A stretch of DNA of 52,771 bases from Comamonadaceae bacterium (GTDB lineage Bacteria; Pseudomonadota; Gammaproteobacteria; Burkholderiales; Burkholderiaceae_C): NCBI GenBank assembly GCA_947451385.1, contig CANFYZ010000012.1, positions 1 through 52,771 of the forward strand, given 5' to 3'. The translations under genes were made by a program, and so were the position numbers. Position 1 is the stretch's first letter, and each line of letters starts with the position of its first letter. The notes under the pieces are model-generated. The model did no database searches, was not told the origin of the DNA, and saw nothing but the letters and a program-made list of their open reading frames with translations. Positions 1 to 7,925 of this stretch are shown in pieces.

Positions 1-1
1 C

Positions 2-760
2 ATCTGGGCGGTGGCGATGAAAGAGAAGTACGGCGCGAACGAACGCAGCCAAAAACTCAAGTACCACATCCAGACCTCAGGCCGCTCGCTGCACGCGCAA
101 GAAATCCAGTTCAACGACATCCGCACCACGCTGCAAGCGCTGATCGCGATTTACGACAACTGCAACAGCCTGCACACCAACGCCTTCGACGAGGCCATCA
201 CCACGCCGACAGAAGACTCGGTGCGCCGCGCCATGGCAATCCAAATGATCATCAACCGCGAATGGGGCCTGGCGAAAAACGAAAACCCGAATCAGGGCGC
301 GTTCATCATCGACGAACTCACCGAACTGGTGGAAGAAATGGTGCTGGCCGAATTCGAAAAAATCGCCGAGCGCGGTGGCGTGCTGGGCGCGATGGAAACC
401 GGCTACCAACGCGGCAAGATCCAAGACGAATCGATGCACTACGAAATGCTCAAGCACACCGGCGAGCTGCCCATCATTGGCGTCAACACCTTCCGCAACC
501 CCAAGGGCGACGAAGTGTTGGAGAGCCTGGAGCTGGCGCGCTCGACAGAAGAAGAAAAGCAGTCGCAACTGCAGCGCCTGAACGACTTCCACACCCGCCA
601 TGCGGACCAAGCACCCGCCATGATCAAGCGCTTGCAGCAAGCCGTGATCGACAACAGCAACGTGTTCGAGGTACTGATGGACGCGGTGCGTGTCTGCTCA
701 CTCGGTCAAATCACCAACGCCTTGTTCGAGGTGGGCGGACAGTACCGGCGCAATATGTGA
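2..760 (+). CDS. icmF: Fused isobutyryl-CoA/methylmalonyl-CoA-type mutase IcmF, C-terminal part (5' end outside window)
   Basis: The reading frame is open from the window edge to TGA, so only about the last 250 residues are present. They match the end of the large substrate-binding subunit of B12-dependent acyl-CoA mutases: the stretch [17 protein letters not shown], then [16 protein letters not shown], then a [13 protein letters not shown] block. The ending [10 protein letters not shown] is typical of IcmF, in which the B12 domain, a MeaI-like G-protein chaperone and the mutase are fused. The enzyme interconverts isobutyryl-CoA and n-butyryl-CoA by adenosylcobalamin radical chemistry. The family call is firm. 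IcmF rather than a plain methylmalonyl-CoA mutase is inferred, because the diagnostic N-terminal domains lie outside the window. The gene converges on phoX and ends at a shared hairpin terminator. Confidence 0.85.
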   Translation: MWAVAMKEKYGANERSQKLKYHIQTSGRSLHAQEIQFNDIRTTLQALIAIYDNCNSLHTNAFDEAITTPTEDSVRRAMAIQMIINREWGLAKNENPNQGAFIIDELTELVEEMVLAEFEKIAERGGVLGAMETGYQRGKIQDESMHYEMLKHTGELPIIGVNTFRNPKGDEVLESLELARSTEEEKQSQLQRLNDFHTRHADQAPAMIKRLQQAVIDNSNVFEVLMDAVRVCSLGQITNALFEVGGQYRRNM

Positions 761-776
761 GTCCAATGTGCCAAAA

Positions 777-804
777 AAATAAGGGGCCAGATGGCCCCTT
801 ATTT
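777..804. terminator. Bidirectional intrinsic terminator between icmF and phoX
   Basis: A perfect 12-bp inverted repeat, AAATAAGGGGCC / GGCCCCTTATTT, has a 4-nt loop (AGAT). It has an A/T tract on both sides and fills the 60-bp gap between two convergent stop codons. The GC-rich stem with flanking A and T runs can act in both directions. Confidence 0.85.
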
Positions 805-820
805 CATGGCGAAATCCATT

Positions 821-2980
821 TCAGACGCCGATGGCACCACCATCTTTTCGCGTCACGATGAAGGTCGCAGAGCGCGGACGCTTGGTCGAGCCACTGGTGG
901 TTTGGCTGTCGGGCCAAGCACTGGTGGGCGAGGTTAGACTGCCATTTTCACCGGGATGTTGCACATTACAGAACATGGTTTTGCCATCGGGAGTAACTGC
1001 CACACCGGTAATTTCGCAATCCTTAGGCCCCACGAGGAAGCGGCGGACCGTATTCTCTGTTGCATTCGCGCCTTTGATGGTCTCGGTACCGCCCACGGCA
1101 GTCGCTTTACCACCATCGCCCACTTTACCGGGTACAGCGGCCAACATCATGCAATTAGTGACATCGGTGTAAGCACCGTCATCGGTCTGAATCCACAACA
1201 TGCCTCGGGGGTCAAAATACAAGCCATCCGGGCTGGAGAAGTCATTGACCGCAGTCAGGCCAGACAGGTTGATGTTGGCGGCAGAGGTTTGTTCGGCTGC
1301 AAAGAGGTAAATGTCCCAAGCAAACTTGGTAGCAGCCACGCTACCAGCATCCTCTTTCCAGCGAATGATGTGACCGTGAGGGTTACCCTTGTTGGTCTTC
1401 GTGGTGCTGTCCGCGTTGGTATAGGTGTCGCTGTAGTAACGCGGGTTTGCTGCATCAGGCTTGAGCTGCACGCCAGTTGGTGTCGCTGTCGGGTCGATAC
1501 GGTTGCTGTTATTGGTGAGGGTCATGTAGGCCTCACCGTTGAGGGGGTTGACAGCGCCCCACTCGGGACGGTCCATCTTGGTGGCACCCAAAAAGTCAGC
1601 AGCCAAGCGAGCGTTGATCAACACATCGCCCTGATTTGCAAAAGCATAGGTTGCGTTGCTGCTATCAATGCCGTTCTTGCCATGGGTCAGTTCCAACCAT
1701 GTACCTGTACCATCAGCGCTGAATTTGGCTACATACAAAGTACCTTCGTCCAAGTATTTAGCGCCTGCAGCCAAGCCACCGTTCACATCACTGGCGCTCC
1801 ACAAGGCTTTTGAAACAAACTTGTAGATGTATTCGTTGCGTGCGTCATCGCCTTGATAGATCACGATAGGCTGACCGACGACAGCCGGTGCTGGCCATGC
1901 GCCTTCATGGTTGAAGCGACCGAGTGCGGTTCGTTTCACAGGCACGGAAGTGTTGTTAAAGGGGTCGATTTCAACCACCCAGCCAAAGTTGTTGGCGGTG
2001 TTGCGATAGTCATCAGCAGCGGTGGCACCAACGACAGAAGATGACCAACGGGCAAACAGGTCATCTGTTCCGGCTGTGTCCCAGAGATAGGGGCTCTTAC
2101 GATTTTCGGGCAAGCCATAGCGGTTCAGTGAAACGACATCTTTGGCAGTTCGCAGTGCATTGTCTCCTGCTGCGCGCCCCACCACATTCAACCAGTTCTC
2201 TTCACAAGTCAGGTAGGTGCCCCAAGGGGTGTAGCCGTTGGCGCAGTTGTTGTTGGTTCCACGGGTTTTGGTGCCATCCGTAGAGAACTTGGTTTTCAGC
2301 AAATCGTTACCTTTAGCGGGGCCCGAAAATAACATTTCTGTAGCCGAAGTGATGCGACGGTTGTATTTAGATCCGCGAACCATGCTCATGTCCATGCTGG
2401 TGCCGCGCTTAACTTCAACCACGCTCACACCGTGGGCATAAATTTCTTTCTCGACTTCACTGGCCAAGCGGGTTGTACCTGCTGTCATACCTGAAGGGTG
2501 CAGTCCATAGGGTTGAACAACGTATTCGTGGTTCACGCACAGCAAGCCACGGTCCGAACGGTTCGCGTCGTACTTGCCGTCTTCAGTCAAGCCAAAGTAA
2601 TACATGCCGTCATGGCCGTCGCCAATACGGCGGTTGTAAGAATCTGCAGTTTCTGATCCATTGTTTTGCCATGATGCGTCTCCATAGTGCATCGGGTCAC
2701 CCAAGGCATGTAAGACGCTAATTTGATAGCCCTCAGGCACAGTCACAATGTCGTTTTTATTCTTCGCCACGGCGGCAAACCCGAGCGCCAATGCGGCAGC
2801 TGTATCCGTTCCACCGCAAGCGGTCAGACCTAATCCACCTAGCAATGCGGTTGCTGTGACGCCCACTCCCCCCTTAAGGGTCTGGCGACGGCTCAAGCGG
2901 ATATTGAGCAAGTCGTTCATGTGCAGGTTACTGGATGCATTGACAATTTCGTTGTCGTCATATTCGTTAGATTTGCTCAC
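821..2980 (-). CDS. phoX: PhoX-type alkaline phosphatase (DUF839), Tat-exported
   Basis: A 719-residue secreted phosphatase of the PhoX family, which releases phosphate from monoesters using calcium and iron. The N terminus has a twin-arginine motif (LSRRQTLKGG, Arg31-Arg32), a hydrophobic stretch and a lipobox-like LTAC ending at Cys55, so it may be a Tat-exported lipoprotein. Family blocks include LLCVNHEY and GTYLTCEENW. The start is GTG at 2980, supported by AAGGAG seven bases upstream. Base composition is lower in GC than the neighbours (31 of 60 in the row at 2341, against 40 of 60 in the row at 14401). The gene diverges from amn across a Pho-box-like operator, consistent with phosphate-starvation control. 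Confidence 0.9.
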   Translation of the reverse strand: MSKSNEYDDNEIVNASSNLHMNDLLNIRLSRRQTLKGGVGVTATALLGGLGLTACGGTDTAAALALGFAAVAKNKNDIVTVPEGYQISVLHALGDPMHYGDASWQNNGSETADSYNRRIGDGHDGMYYFGLTEDGKYDANRSDRGLLCVNHEYVVQPYGLHPSGMTAGTTRLASEVEKEIYAHGVSVVEVKRGTSMDMSMVRGSKYNRRITSATEMLFSGPAKGNDLLKTKFSTDGTKTRGTNNNCANGYTPWGTYLTCEENWLNVVGRAAGDNALRTAKDVVSLNRYGLPENRKSPYLWDTAGTDDLFARWSSSVVGATAADDYRNTANNFGWVVEIDPFNNTSVPVKRTALGRFNHEGAWPAPAVVGQPIVIYQGDDARNEYIYKFVSKALWSASDVNGGLAAGAKYLDEGTLYVAKFSADGTGTWLELTHGKNGIDSSNATYAFANQGDVLINARLAADFLGATKMDRPEWGAVNPLNGEAYMTLTNNSNRIDPTATPTGVQLKPDAANPRYYSDTYTNADSTTKTNKGNPHGHIIRWKEDAGSVAATKFAWDIYLFAAEQTSAANINLSGLTAVNDFSSPDGLYFDPRGMLWIQTDDGAYTDVTNCMMLAAVPGKVGDGGKATAVGGTETIKGANATENTVRRFLVGPKDCEITGVAVTPDGKTMFCNVQHPGENGSLTSPTSAWPDSQTTSGSTKRPRSATFIVTRKDGGAIGV

Positions 2981-3030
2981 GCTTTACTCCTTGGTTAAAT
3001 CAACCATCATGGGAACATCAGTTGTCAGGC

Positions 3031-3060
3031 TCATGAAATATTTATGAATATTTCATGAAA
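3031..3060. promoter_or_regulatory. Pho-box-like bidirectional operator between phoX and amn
   Basis: Read on the minus strand, three TTCAT-type units (TTTCATG, ATTCATA, TTTCATG) recur with an exact 11-bp period, at 3054-3060, 3043-3049 and 3032-3038. This is the spacing of PhoB half-sites (7-bp unit plus 4-bp AT-rich spacer). The same DNA is also a perfect 12-bp inverted repeat, TCATGAAATATT (3031-3042) / AATATTTCATGA (3047-3058), around TATG, so both strands read similarly. It lies about 50 bp upstream of the phoX GTG and about 55 bp upstream of the amn ATG. PhoB binding is an inference from spacing and gene context. Confidence 0.7.
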
Positions 3061-3113
3061 TGGAATGCTTTTAACGAGCCGAAAACCATGTCAAGCCCGT
3101 GCACAATGGTGTT

Positions 3114-4610
3114 ATGCAGCGTCCCATCCCCTTTATTGCCCCCGAAGTTTTTCAAGATGCCGACGCCGCTTTGGCGAAGGTGCAGGCCATTTATGCGCAA
3201 AGTCTGAAGCACCTGCGTGAAGCCATGCGACGGTATGTTGCAGGCGAGGACATGGTGGACAAAATTCGCGCCTGCTATCCGTTTGTGCGCCTGCACACCA
3301 CGACCGACTGGCAGCCACCTGAGACCCTGGAAACCGAGTGGCTAAGTTTTGGTTTTGTCGCCACCGCGGGTCGGTATGAAACCACCTTGACGCGGCCCGA
3401 CCTGTTTGAGGCTTACTTGCGTCAACAATTTGCTTTGCTGATCGCCAACCATGGCGTGTCGCTGGAGGTGGGTACCAGTCAGTTGCCCATACCTGTGCAT
3501 TTTTCATTTGACGAGAACGAGCACATCGAAGGTGAGATGAGCGCTCAGCGACGCAGCAAGATGCGCGAAGTTTTCGACTTGCCGGACCTCAACGCCATGG
3601 ACGATGGCATTGCCAATGGCACTTACCTGGTTGCGCCGGGTCAGGCGGCCCCCTTGTCACTTTTTAATGCGCCGCGCATCGACTATTCGTTGCACCGGTT
3701 GCGCCATTACTGTGGGACGAGCCCAGTTCATTTTCAAAATTTTGTCCTGTTCACCAACTACCAGTTTTACATCGACGAATTCATTGCCTTGGGCCATGCC
3801 GAAATGGCCAAACCCGACAGCCCTTATGTGGCTTTTGTCGAGCCCGGCAATGTGATCACACGGCGTGTGGGCTGGGCCGGTGAAGCGAACGATTTGCCCG
3901 GCACCGCCCCGGCTCGCTTACCGCAAATGCCGGGCTACCATTTGGTGCGCGAACACCACAGCGGCATCACCATGGTCAACATCGGGGTGGGCCCGGCAAA
4001 CGCCAAAACCATTACCGACCATATCGCGGTGCTCCGCCCCCATGCCTGGCTGATGCTGGGCCACTGTGCCGGTCTGCGAACCACACAACAGCTGGGCGAC
4101 TATGTGTTGGCCCACGCCTATGTGCGCGAAGACCATGTGCTGGACGAAGAGCTGCCGCTGTGGGTGCCGATCCCGGCGCTGGCCGAAATCCAGGTAGCGC
4201 TGGAAAAAGCAGTGGAAGAGATCACCGGTTGCCAAGGGGCCGAACTCAAGCGCATCATGCGCACCGGCACCGTGGCCAGTACCGACAACCGCAATTGGGA
4301 ACTGCTGCCAGACAATACACCCCAACGCCGTTTCAGCCAAAGCCGCGCCGTGGCCTTGGACATGGAGAGCGCCACGATTGCGGCCAACGGATTTCGCTTT
4401 CGTGTGCCCTACGGCACGCTGTTGTGCGTGAGTGACAAGCCGTTGCATGGCGAGATCAAACTGCCCGGCATGGCCAATCACTTTTATCGCGAACGGGTGA
4501 ACCAGCATTTGCAGATCGGCATTCGCACCTTAGAAAAGTTGCGCGCCGCCGGCCCCGCTCAATTGCACAGCCGCAAGCTGCGCAGCTTTGCTGAAGTGGC
4601 TTTTCAGTAG
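3114..4610 (+). CDS. amn: AMP nucleosidase
   Basis: A 498-residue protein that hydrolyses AMP to adenine and ribose 5-phosphate, controlling the AMP pool and aiding purine and phosphate salvage. It aligns by eye with E. coli Amn throughout: LFTNYQFYIDEF, TMVNIGVGPANAKT, LGHCAGLRTTQQLGDYVLAHAY, DMESATIAANGFRFRVPYGT and SDKPLHGEIKLPG. The N-terminal half is the AMP-nucleosidase-specific domain and the C-terminal half is the nucleoside-phosphorylase fold. A GTG at 3099 is in frame, but ATG at 3114 fits the family start better. It diverges from phoX over a Pho-box-like operator. E. coli amn is also a reported Pho regulon member, so induction by phosphate starvation is likely. Confidence 0.92.
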   Translation: MQRPIPFIAPEVFQDADAALAKVQAIYAQSLKHLREAMRRYVAGEDMVDKIRACYPFVRLHTTTDWQPPETLETEWLSFGFVATAGRYETTLTRPDLFEAYLRQQFALLIANHGVSLEVGTSQLPIPVHFSFDENEHIEGEMSAQRRSKMREVFDLPDLNAMDDGIANGTYLVAPGQAAPLSLFNAPRIDYSLHRLRHYCGTSPVHFQNFVLFTNYQFYIDEFIALGHAEMAKPDSPYVAFVEPGNVITRRVGWAGEANDLPGTAPARLPQMPGYHLVREHHSGITMVNIGVGPANAKTITDHIAVLRPHAWLMLGHCAGLRTTQQLGDYVLAHAYVREDHVLDEELPLWVPIPALAEIQVALEKAVEEITGCQGAELKRIMRTGTVASTDNRNWELLPDNTPQRRFSQSRAVALDMESATIAANGFRFRVPYGTLLCVSDKPLHGEIKLPGMANHFYRERVNQHLQIGIRTLEKLRAAGPAQLHSRKLRSFAEVAFQ

Positions 4611-4668
4611 CCCCCATCGAATCGGTCAGCAGGTCAACATCCATCACTGGCTGGCGACGTCCCCCACC

Positions 4669-4674
4669 TACAAT
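4669..4674 (+). promoter_or_regulatory. -10 hexamer of gshB, placed for a leaderless transcript
   Basis: TACAAT lies six bases before the gshB ATG with no Shine-Dalgarno sequence between. Transcription from it would start at or beside the A of ATG. A loose -35 candidate, CTGGCT, lies 16 bp upstream (4647-4652). Confidence 0.5.
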
Positions 4675-4680
4675 GTCTCT

Positions 4681-5622
4681 ATGAACATCCTCTTCATTGC
4701 CGATCCGCTGGAATCTTTCAAGATTTACAAAGACACCACGTTTGCCATGATGCGCGAGGCGCAAAAGCGCGGACATCAGGTTGTTGCCTGTGAAATGACC
4801 GATGTGCGCTGGCAGCAAGGTGAAGCTGTTTCGGCGCAGGTGCGCGAAATTCATCTGACCGGCGATGCGACGGACTGGTTTGTCAAAACCGCTACGCGGC
4901 GCAGTGATTTGAAAGACTTTGCCGCCGTGATCATGCGCAAAGACCCGCCCTTTGACAGCGAATATTTCTATGCCACCCACTTGCTGAGCCAAGCTGAACG
5001 CGAGGGGGCCAAAGTGTTCAACAGCCCCACGGCCTTGCGCAACCATCCAGAAAAATTAGCGATTTTGGAGTTCCCTCAATTCATCGCGCCCACCCTGGTC
5101 ACGCGCAGCGAAGCCGACATTCGCGCCTTTCATGCGACCCACGGCACCATCATTTTGAAACCACTCGATGGCATGGGCGGCATGGGCATCTTCAAGGTGG
5201 GGGCCGATGGCCTGAATTTGGGCGCGATCATTGAAACGTTGAACCGCGATGGCTCGCAAACCGTGATGGTGCAAAAGTTTTTACCTGGCATTGCGCAAGG
5301 CGACAAACGTGTGCTGTTGATCGGTGGGAAACCCGTACCGTTTTGCCTGGCGCGCATTCCACAAGGCGGCGAGGTGCGTGGCAACTTGGCGGCGGGCGGC
5401 AAAGGCGTGGCGCAACCGATTTCCGCCCGCGATCGCGAAATTGCCGAAGCACTCGGCCCTATCTTGGCCGCACGTGGCTTGATGCTGGTGGGCTTGGACA
5501 TCATTGGCGACAGCCTGACCGAAATCAACGTCACCAGCCCCACCTGCTTTCAGGAAATCACCGATCAGATGGGCTGCGATGTGGCGACCCTGTTCATGGA
5601 CGCGGTGGAAGCGGCGCTCTGA
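4681..5622 (+). CDS. gshB: Glutathione synthetase
   Basis: A 313-residue ATP-grasp ligase joining gamma-glutamylcysteine and glycine, the second step of glutathione synthesis. Visible marks are the start NILFIADPLESF, the substrate-loop segment LRNHPEKLAI, the ATP-binding LKPLDGMGGMGIF and the metal/product region INVTSPTCFQEI. Length matches the family (about 315). The frame is open upstream to 4588, but ATG 4681 gives the family N terminus and has TACAAT six bases before it. It follows amn by 70 bp and ends 6 bp from the convergent amidotransferase stop. Confidence 0.93.
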   Translation: MNILFIADPLESFKIYKDTTFAMMREAQKRGHQVVACEMTDVRWQQGEAVSAQVREIHLTGDATDWFVKTATRRSDLKDFAAVIMRKDPPFDSEYFYATHLLSQAEREGAKVFNSPTALRNHPEKLAILEFPQFIAPTLVTRSEADIRAFHATHGTIILKPLDGMGGMGIFKVGADGLNLGAIIETLNRDGSQTVMVQKFLPGIAQGDKRVLLIGGKPVPFCLARIPQGGEVRGNLAAGGKGVAQPISARDREIAEALGPILAARGLMLVGLDIIGDSLTEINVTSPTCFQEITDQMGCDVATLFMDAVEAAL

Positions 5623-5628
5623 GCGGGC

Positions 5629-6396
5629 TCAGCCCGGATTCAGATCGCCGTCTTCAAAGGTGTAGACGCGCCCTGGCTGCAAGGCCGTCCATTGCTCATC
5701 GGTGGTCAAGGGGGCGGTCACCACCAAGGCGACCCGGTCGGTTTCGCGCGTCACATCTGCGAAGTTGACACTCACATCGTCGTCACTCAAGGTCGCTTGC
5801 GAGAACGGATGGCGGCGCAACACGTAATGCAAATGGGTGCTGGCATGAGCCCACAGCGCTTGGCCATTGGAGAGCAAAAAGTTGAAGGTGCCGTGTTGGG
5901 CAATCTGTGGCACCAACTCGCTCAAAGAGAGCGACAACTCCTGCACGGTGGGCACATTGGCATGCGACTTGGCCAATTCTTGCATCAACCAGCAAAAAGC
6001 CAACTCGCTGTCCGTCTGCCCCACAGGTTTGAAATTGCCATGCATGCGCGGGGCGTAATTTTCCAAGTTGCCATTGTGGGCAAAGACCCAATAACGGCCC
6101 CAAAGTTCGCGCACAAACGGGTGGCAGTTTTCCAACGAAACCACGCCTTGTGTGGCTTTTCGGATGTGTGCAATCACGTTACGGCTTTGGATCGGGTAAC
6201 GACGAATCAAGTCGGCAATTGGGGACTGGCTGGCGCTTTGGTGATCCACAAAATGGCGCACACCATTACCCTCAAAAAAGGCAATGCCCCAACCGTCTGA
6301 ATGGTGATCGGTGATGCCGCCGCGCTGGGCAAAACCCGAAAAGCTGAACGTCACGTCGGTTGGCGTGTTGCAATTCATGCCCAGCAATTGACACAT
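5629..6396 (-). CDS. Class II glutamine amidotransferase, YafJ-like
   Basis: A 255-residue N-terminal-nucleophile amidotransferase. After Met removal, Cys2 (MCQLLGMN) is the catalytic nucleophile that hydrolyses glutamine. HHSDGWG (31-37) and FAHNGN (105-110) form the glutamine-binding pocket. It is a stand-alone YafJ-type domain with no synthase partner, so the ammonia acceptor is unknown. It is the last gene of an apparent glcB-MFS-yafJ run on the minus strand, 12 bp after the MFS stop, with AGGAG upstream of its ATG. The family is certain; the physiological role is not. Confidence 0.85.
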   Translation of the reverse strand: MCQLLGMNCNTPTDVTFSFSGFAQRGGITDHHSDGWGIAFFEGNGVRHFVDHQSASQSPIADLIRRYPIQSRNVIAHIRKATQGVVSLENCHPFVRELWGRYWVFAHNGNLENYAPRMHGNFKPVGQTDSELAFCWLMQELAKSHANVPTVQELSLSLSELVPQIAQHGTFNFLLSNGQALWAHASTHLHYVLRRHPFSQATLSDDDVSVNFADVTRETDRVALVVTAPLTTDEQWTALQPGRVYTFEDGDLNPG

Positions 6397-6408
6397 CTTC
6401 CAAGCTCC

Positions 6409-7914
6409 TCAGGAACTGCGCTGGTCTGGCGGGTTGTCGGTTTTTAACTGCCAAGCGGCCAGCAAAGCCAAGGCCATCAAACCCGCCAAGAATAAAAAAG
6501 TTTCATTGAAGGCTTGCAAGCGAAGCACGGCTTGCGCGTTCGAGGTCAATGAAACCCCATGTTCGGCCAAGCGCCATTGCAACACAATCGCGCACAAACT
6601 CACCCCCGAAGCGCCGCCCAACATGCGCATGAAATTGATCACACTGGACCCTTGCGGAATCAGCGCGTGGGCCAGACCGCGGAGCGATCCGGAGTTGAGC
6701 GAGGGCAAGATCAAACCCAGCCCCACCCGGCCCAAGATCACCCACGCGGTGAGCAACCCGATACCCGACTGCACCTCCAAGGTCGTCATCAATACAAACG
6801 ATGCGGCCAGCAAAGCCAAGCCCGCGCAGACCAGCACATAGGTGGGTTTTCGGTCAGCCAAACGTCCCGTCAGGGCGATGGTCAGGGCCAACATGAAACC
6901 CGCTGGCAGCAAAGCCGTCCCGGTATAAGAAGCCGACCACCCCATGCCCTGCTGCATGTACAGGGGCAACAAATACGTGGAGCCAAACAAGCCCGCGCCA
7001 TAAATGAACGCGACGCCACTGCCCATGGCGAAGGCACGGTGTCTGAAGACCGACAAGTTCATCAAAGGCCTCAAGCCACTGGCCTGCGGTCGGTGCAGCA
7101 AACGGTGTTGCCAACTGACAAAAACCACCAACCCCACGGCCGCAACGCCCAGCAAGCTCCAAGCATGGGTGGCCTGCCAACCGGCTTCGCGCAAGGACAC
7201 CAAACCGTTGAGCAAACACAGGGTCGAGACGCTTGCAAGCAACAAGCCCCAACCATCTAAACTGGGCCCATGCCGTTGCGGCGCCTGGCCGCTGGGGGCG
7301 GTGGTGGGGACATATTTCTGCGCCATCCATAACGACGCCATGGCCAAGGGCACCACCATGAAAAAGATAGAGCGCCAGCCGAGGGCGTCCACCAGCAGAC
7401 CGCCGATGCTGGGCCCGACCGCCGGCGCCAAAACCACGCCGGTACCAAAAAAGCTGCCCGCCCGACCCTGCTCCCCCGCGCCAAAGACGCGCAAAATAAT
7501 GATGGCGGGGATAGGCTGGACCACGCCGGCGGCCAGGCCCTCGGCCACGCGGGCCACCAGCACCCAGTTGTAGTCATTGGACAAACCGCCGCCCACCCCG
7601 CCCAGCAGCAGCACCCACATGCTGAACGAATAGGTGCGCCGGTAACCGAAGCGGGCCAAAAGCCAAGGCGTGGTCAGCATGGACACCGTCATGGCCACCA
7701 TGAAGCCAGACGACACCCACTGCGCCCGGGTTGGGCTCATGACGAAATGCTGACCCATGTCGGGAATCGCCACATTGACGATGGTCGACGACATGATGGA
7801 CGCCATGGTGCCCAGCATCACCGACAGCAGCAGCAGCCAGCGGTAACGCTCGCCATAGCGCTGCTGCAGCGCCGCCAAAGAGGTCTCGTGGTTTGGCGCG
7901 CTGTCAGACGGCAT
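6409..7914 (-). CDS. DHA2-family (14-helix) MFS drug/solute exporter
   Basis: A 501-residue inner-membrane transporter of the EmrB/QacA branch of the major facilitator superfamily. About 14 hydrophobic helices are visible. The first is followed by SSTIVNVAIPDM and QWVSSGFMVAMTVSM, the DHA2 motif region, and GTGVVLAPAVGPSIGGLLVD is the antiporter motif C region. It should use the proton gradient to expel toxic or metabolic compounds; the substrate cannot be read from sequence. A TTG start at 7956 would overlap glcB. ATG 7914 is preferred, 11 bp after the glcB stop. No EmrA-like partner is adjacent. Confidence 0.85.
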   Translation of the reverse strand: MPSDSAPNHETSLAALQQRYGERYRWLLLLSVMLGTMASIMSSTIVNVAIPDMGQHFVMSPTRAQWVSSGFMVAMTVSMLTTPWLLARFGYRRTYSFSMWVLLLGGVGGGLSNDYNWVLVARVAEGLAAGVVQPIPAIIILRVFGAGEQGRAGSFFGTGVVLAPAVGPSIGGLLVDALGWRSIFFMVVPLAMASLWMAQKYVPTTAPSGQAPQRHGPSLDGWGLLLASVSTLCLLNGLVSLREAGWQATHAWSLLGVAAVGLVVFVSWQHRLLHRPQASGLRPLMNLSVFRHRAFAMGSGVAFIYGAGLFGSTYLLPLYMQQGMGWSASYTGTALLPAGFMLALTIALTGRLADRKPTYVLVCAGLALLAASFVLMTTLEVQSGIGLLTAWVILGRVGLGLILPSLNSGSLRGLAHALIPQGSSVINFMRMLGGASGVSLCAIVLQWRLAEHGVSLTSNAQAVLRLQAFNETFLFLAGLMALALLAAWQLKTDNPPDQRSS

Positions 7915-7925
7915 GAAGAGCGGGC

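Noticed and set aside
5623..5640. Small CGGG/CCCG dyad between gshB and the amidotransferase gene as a terminator
   Set aside because: Only a 4-bp workable stem and no T tract in either direction.
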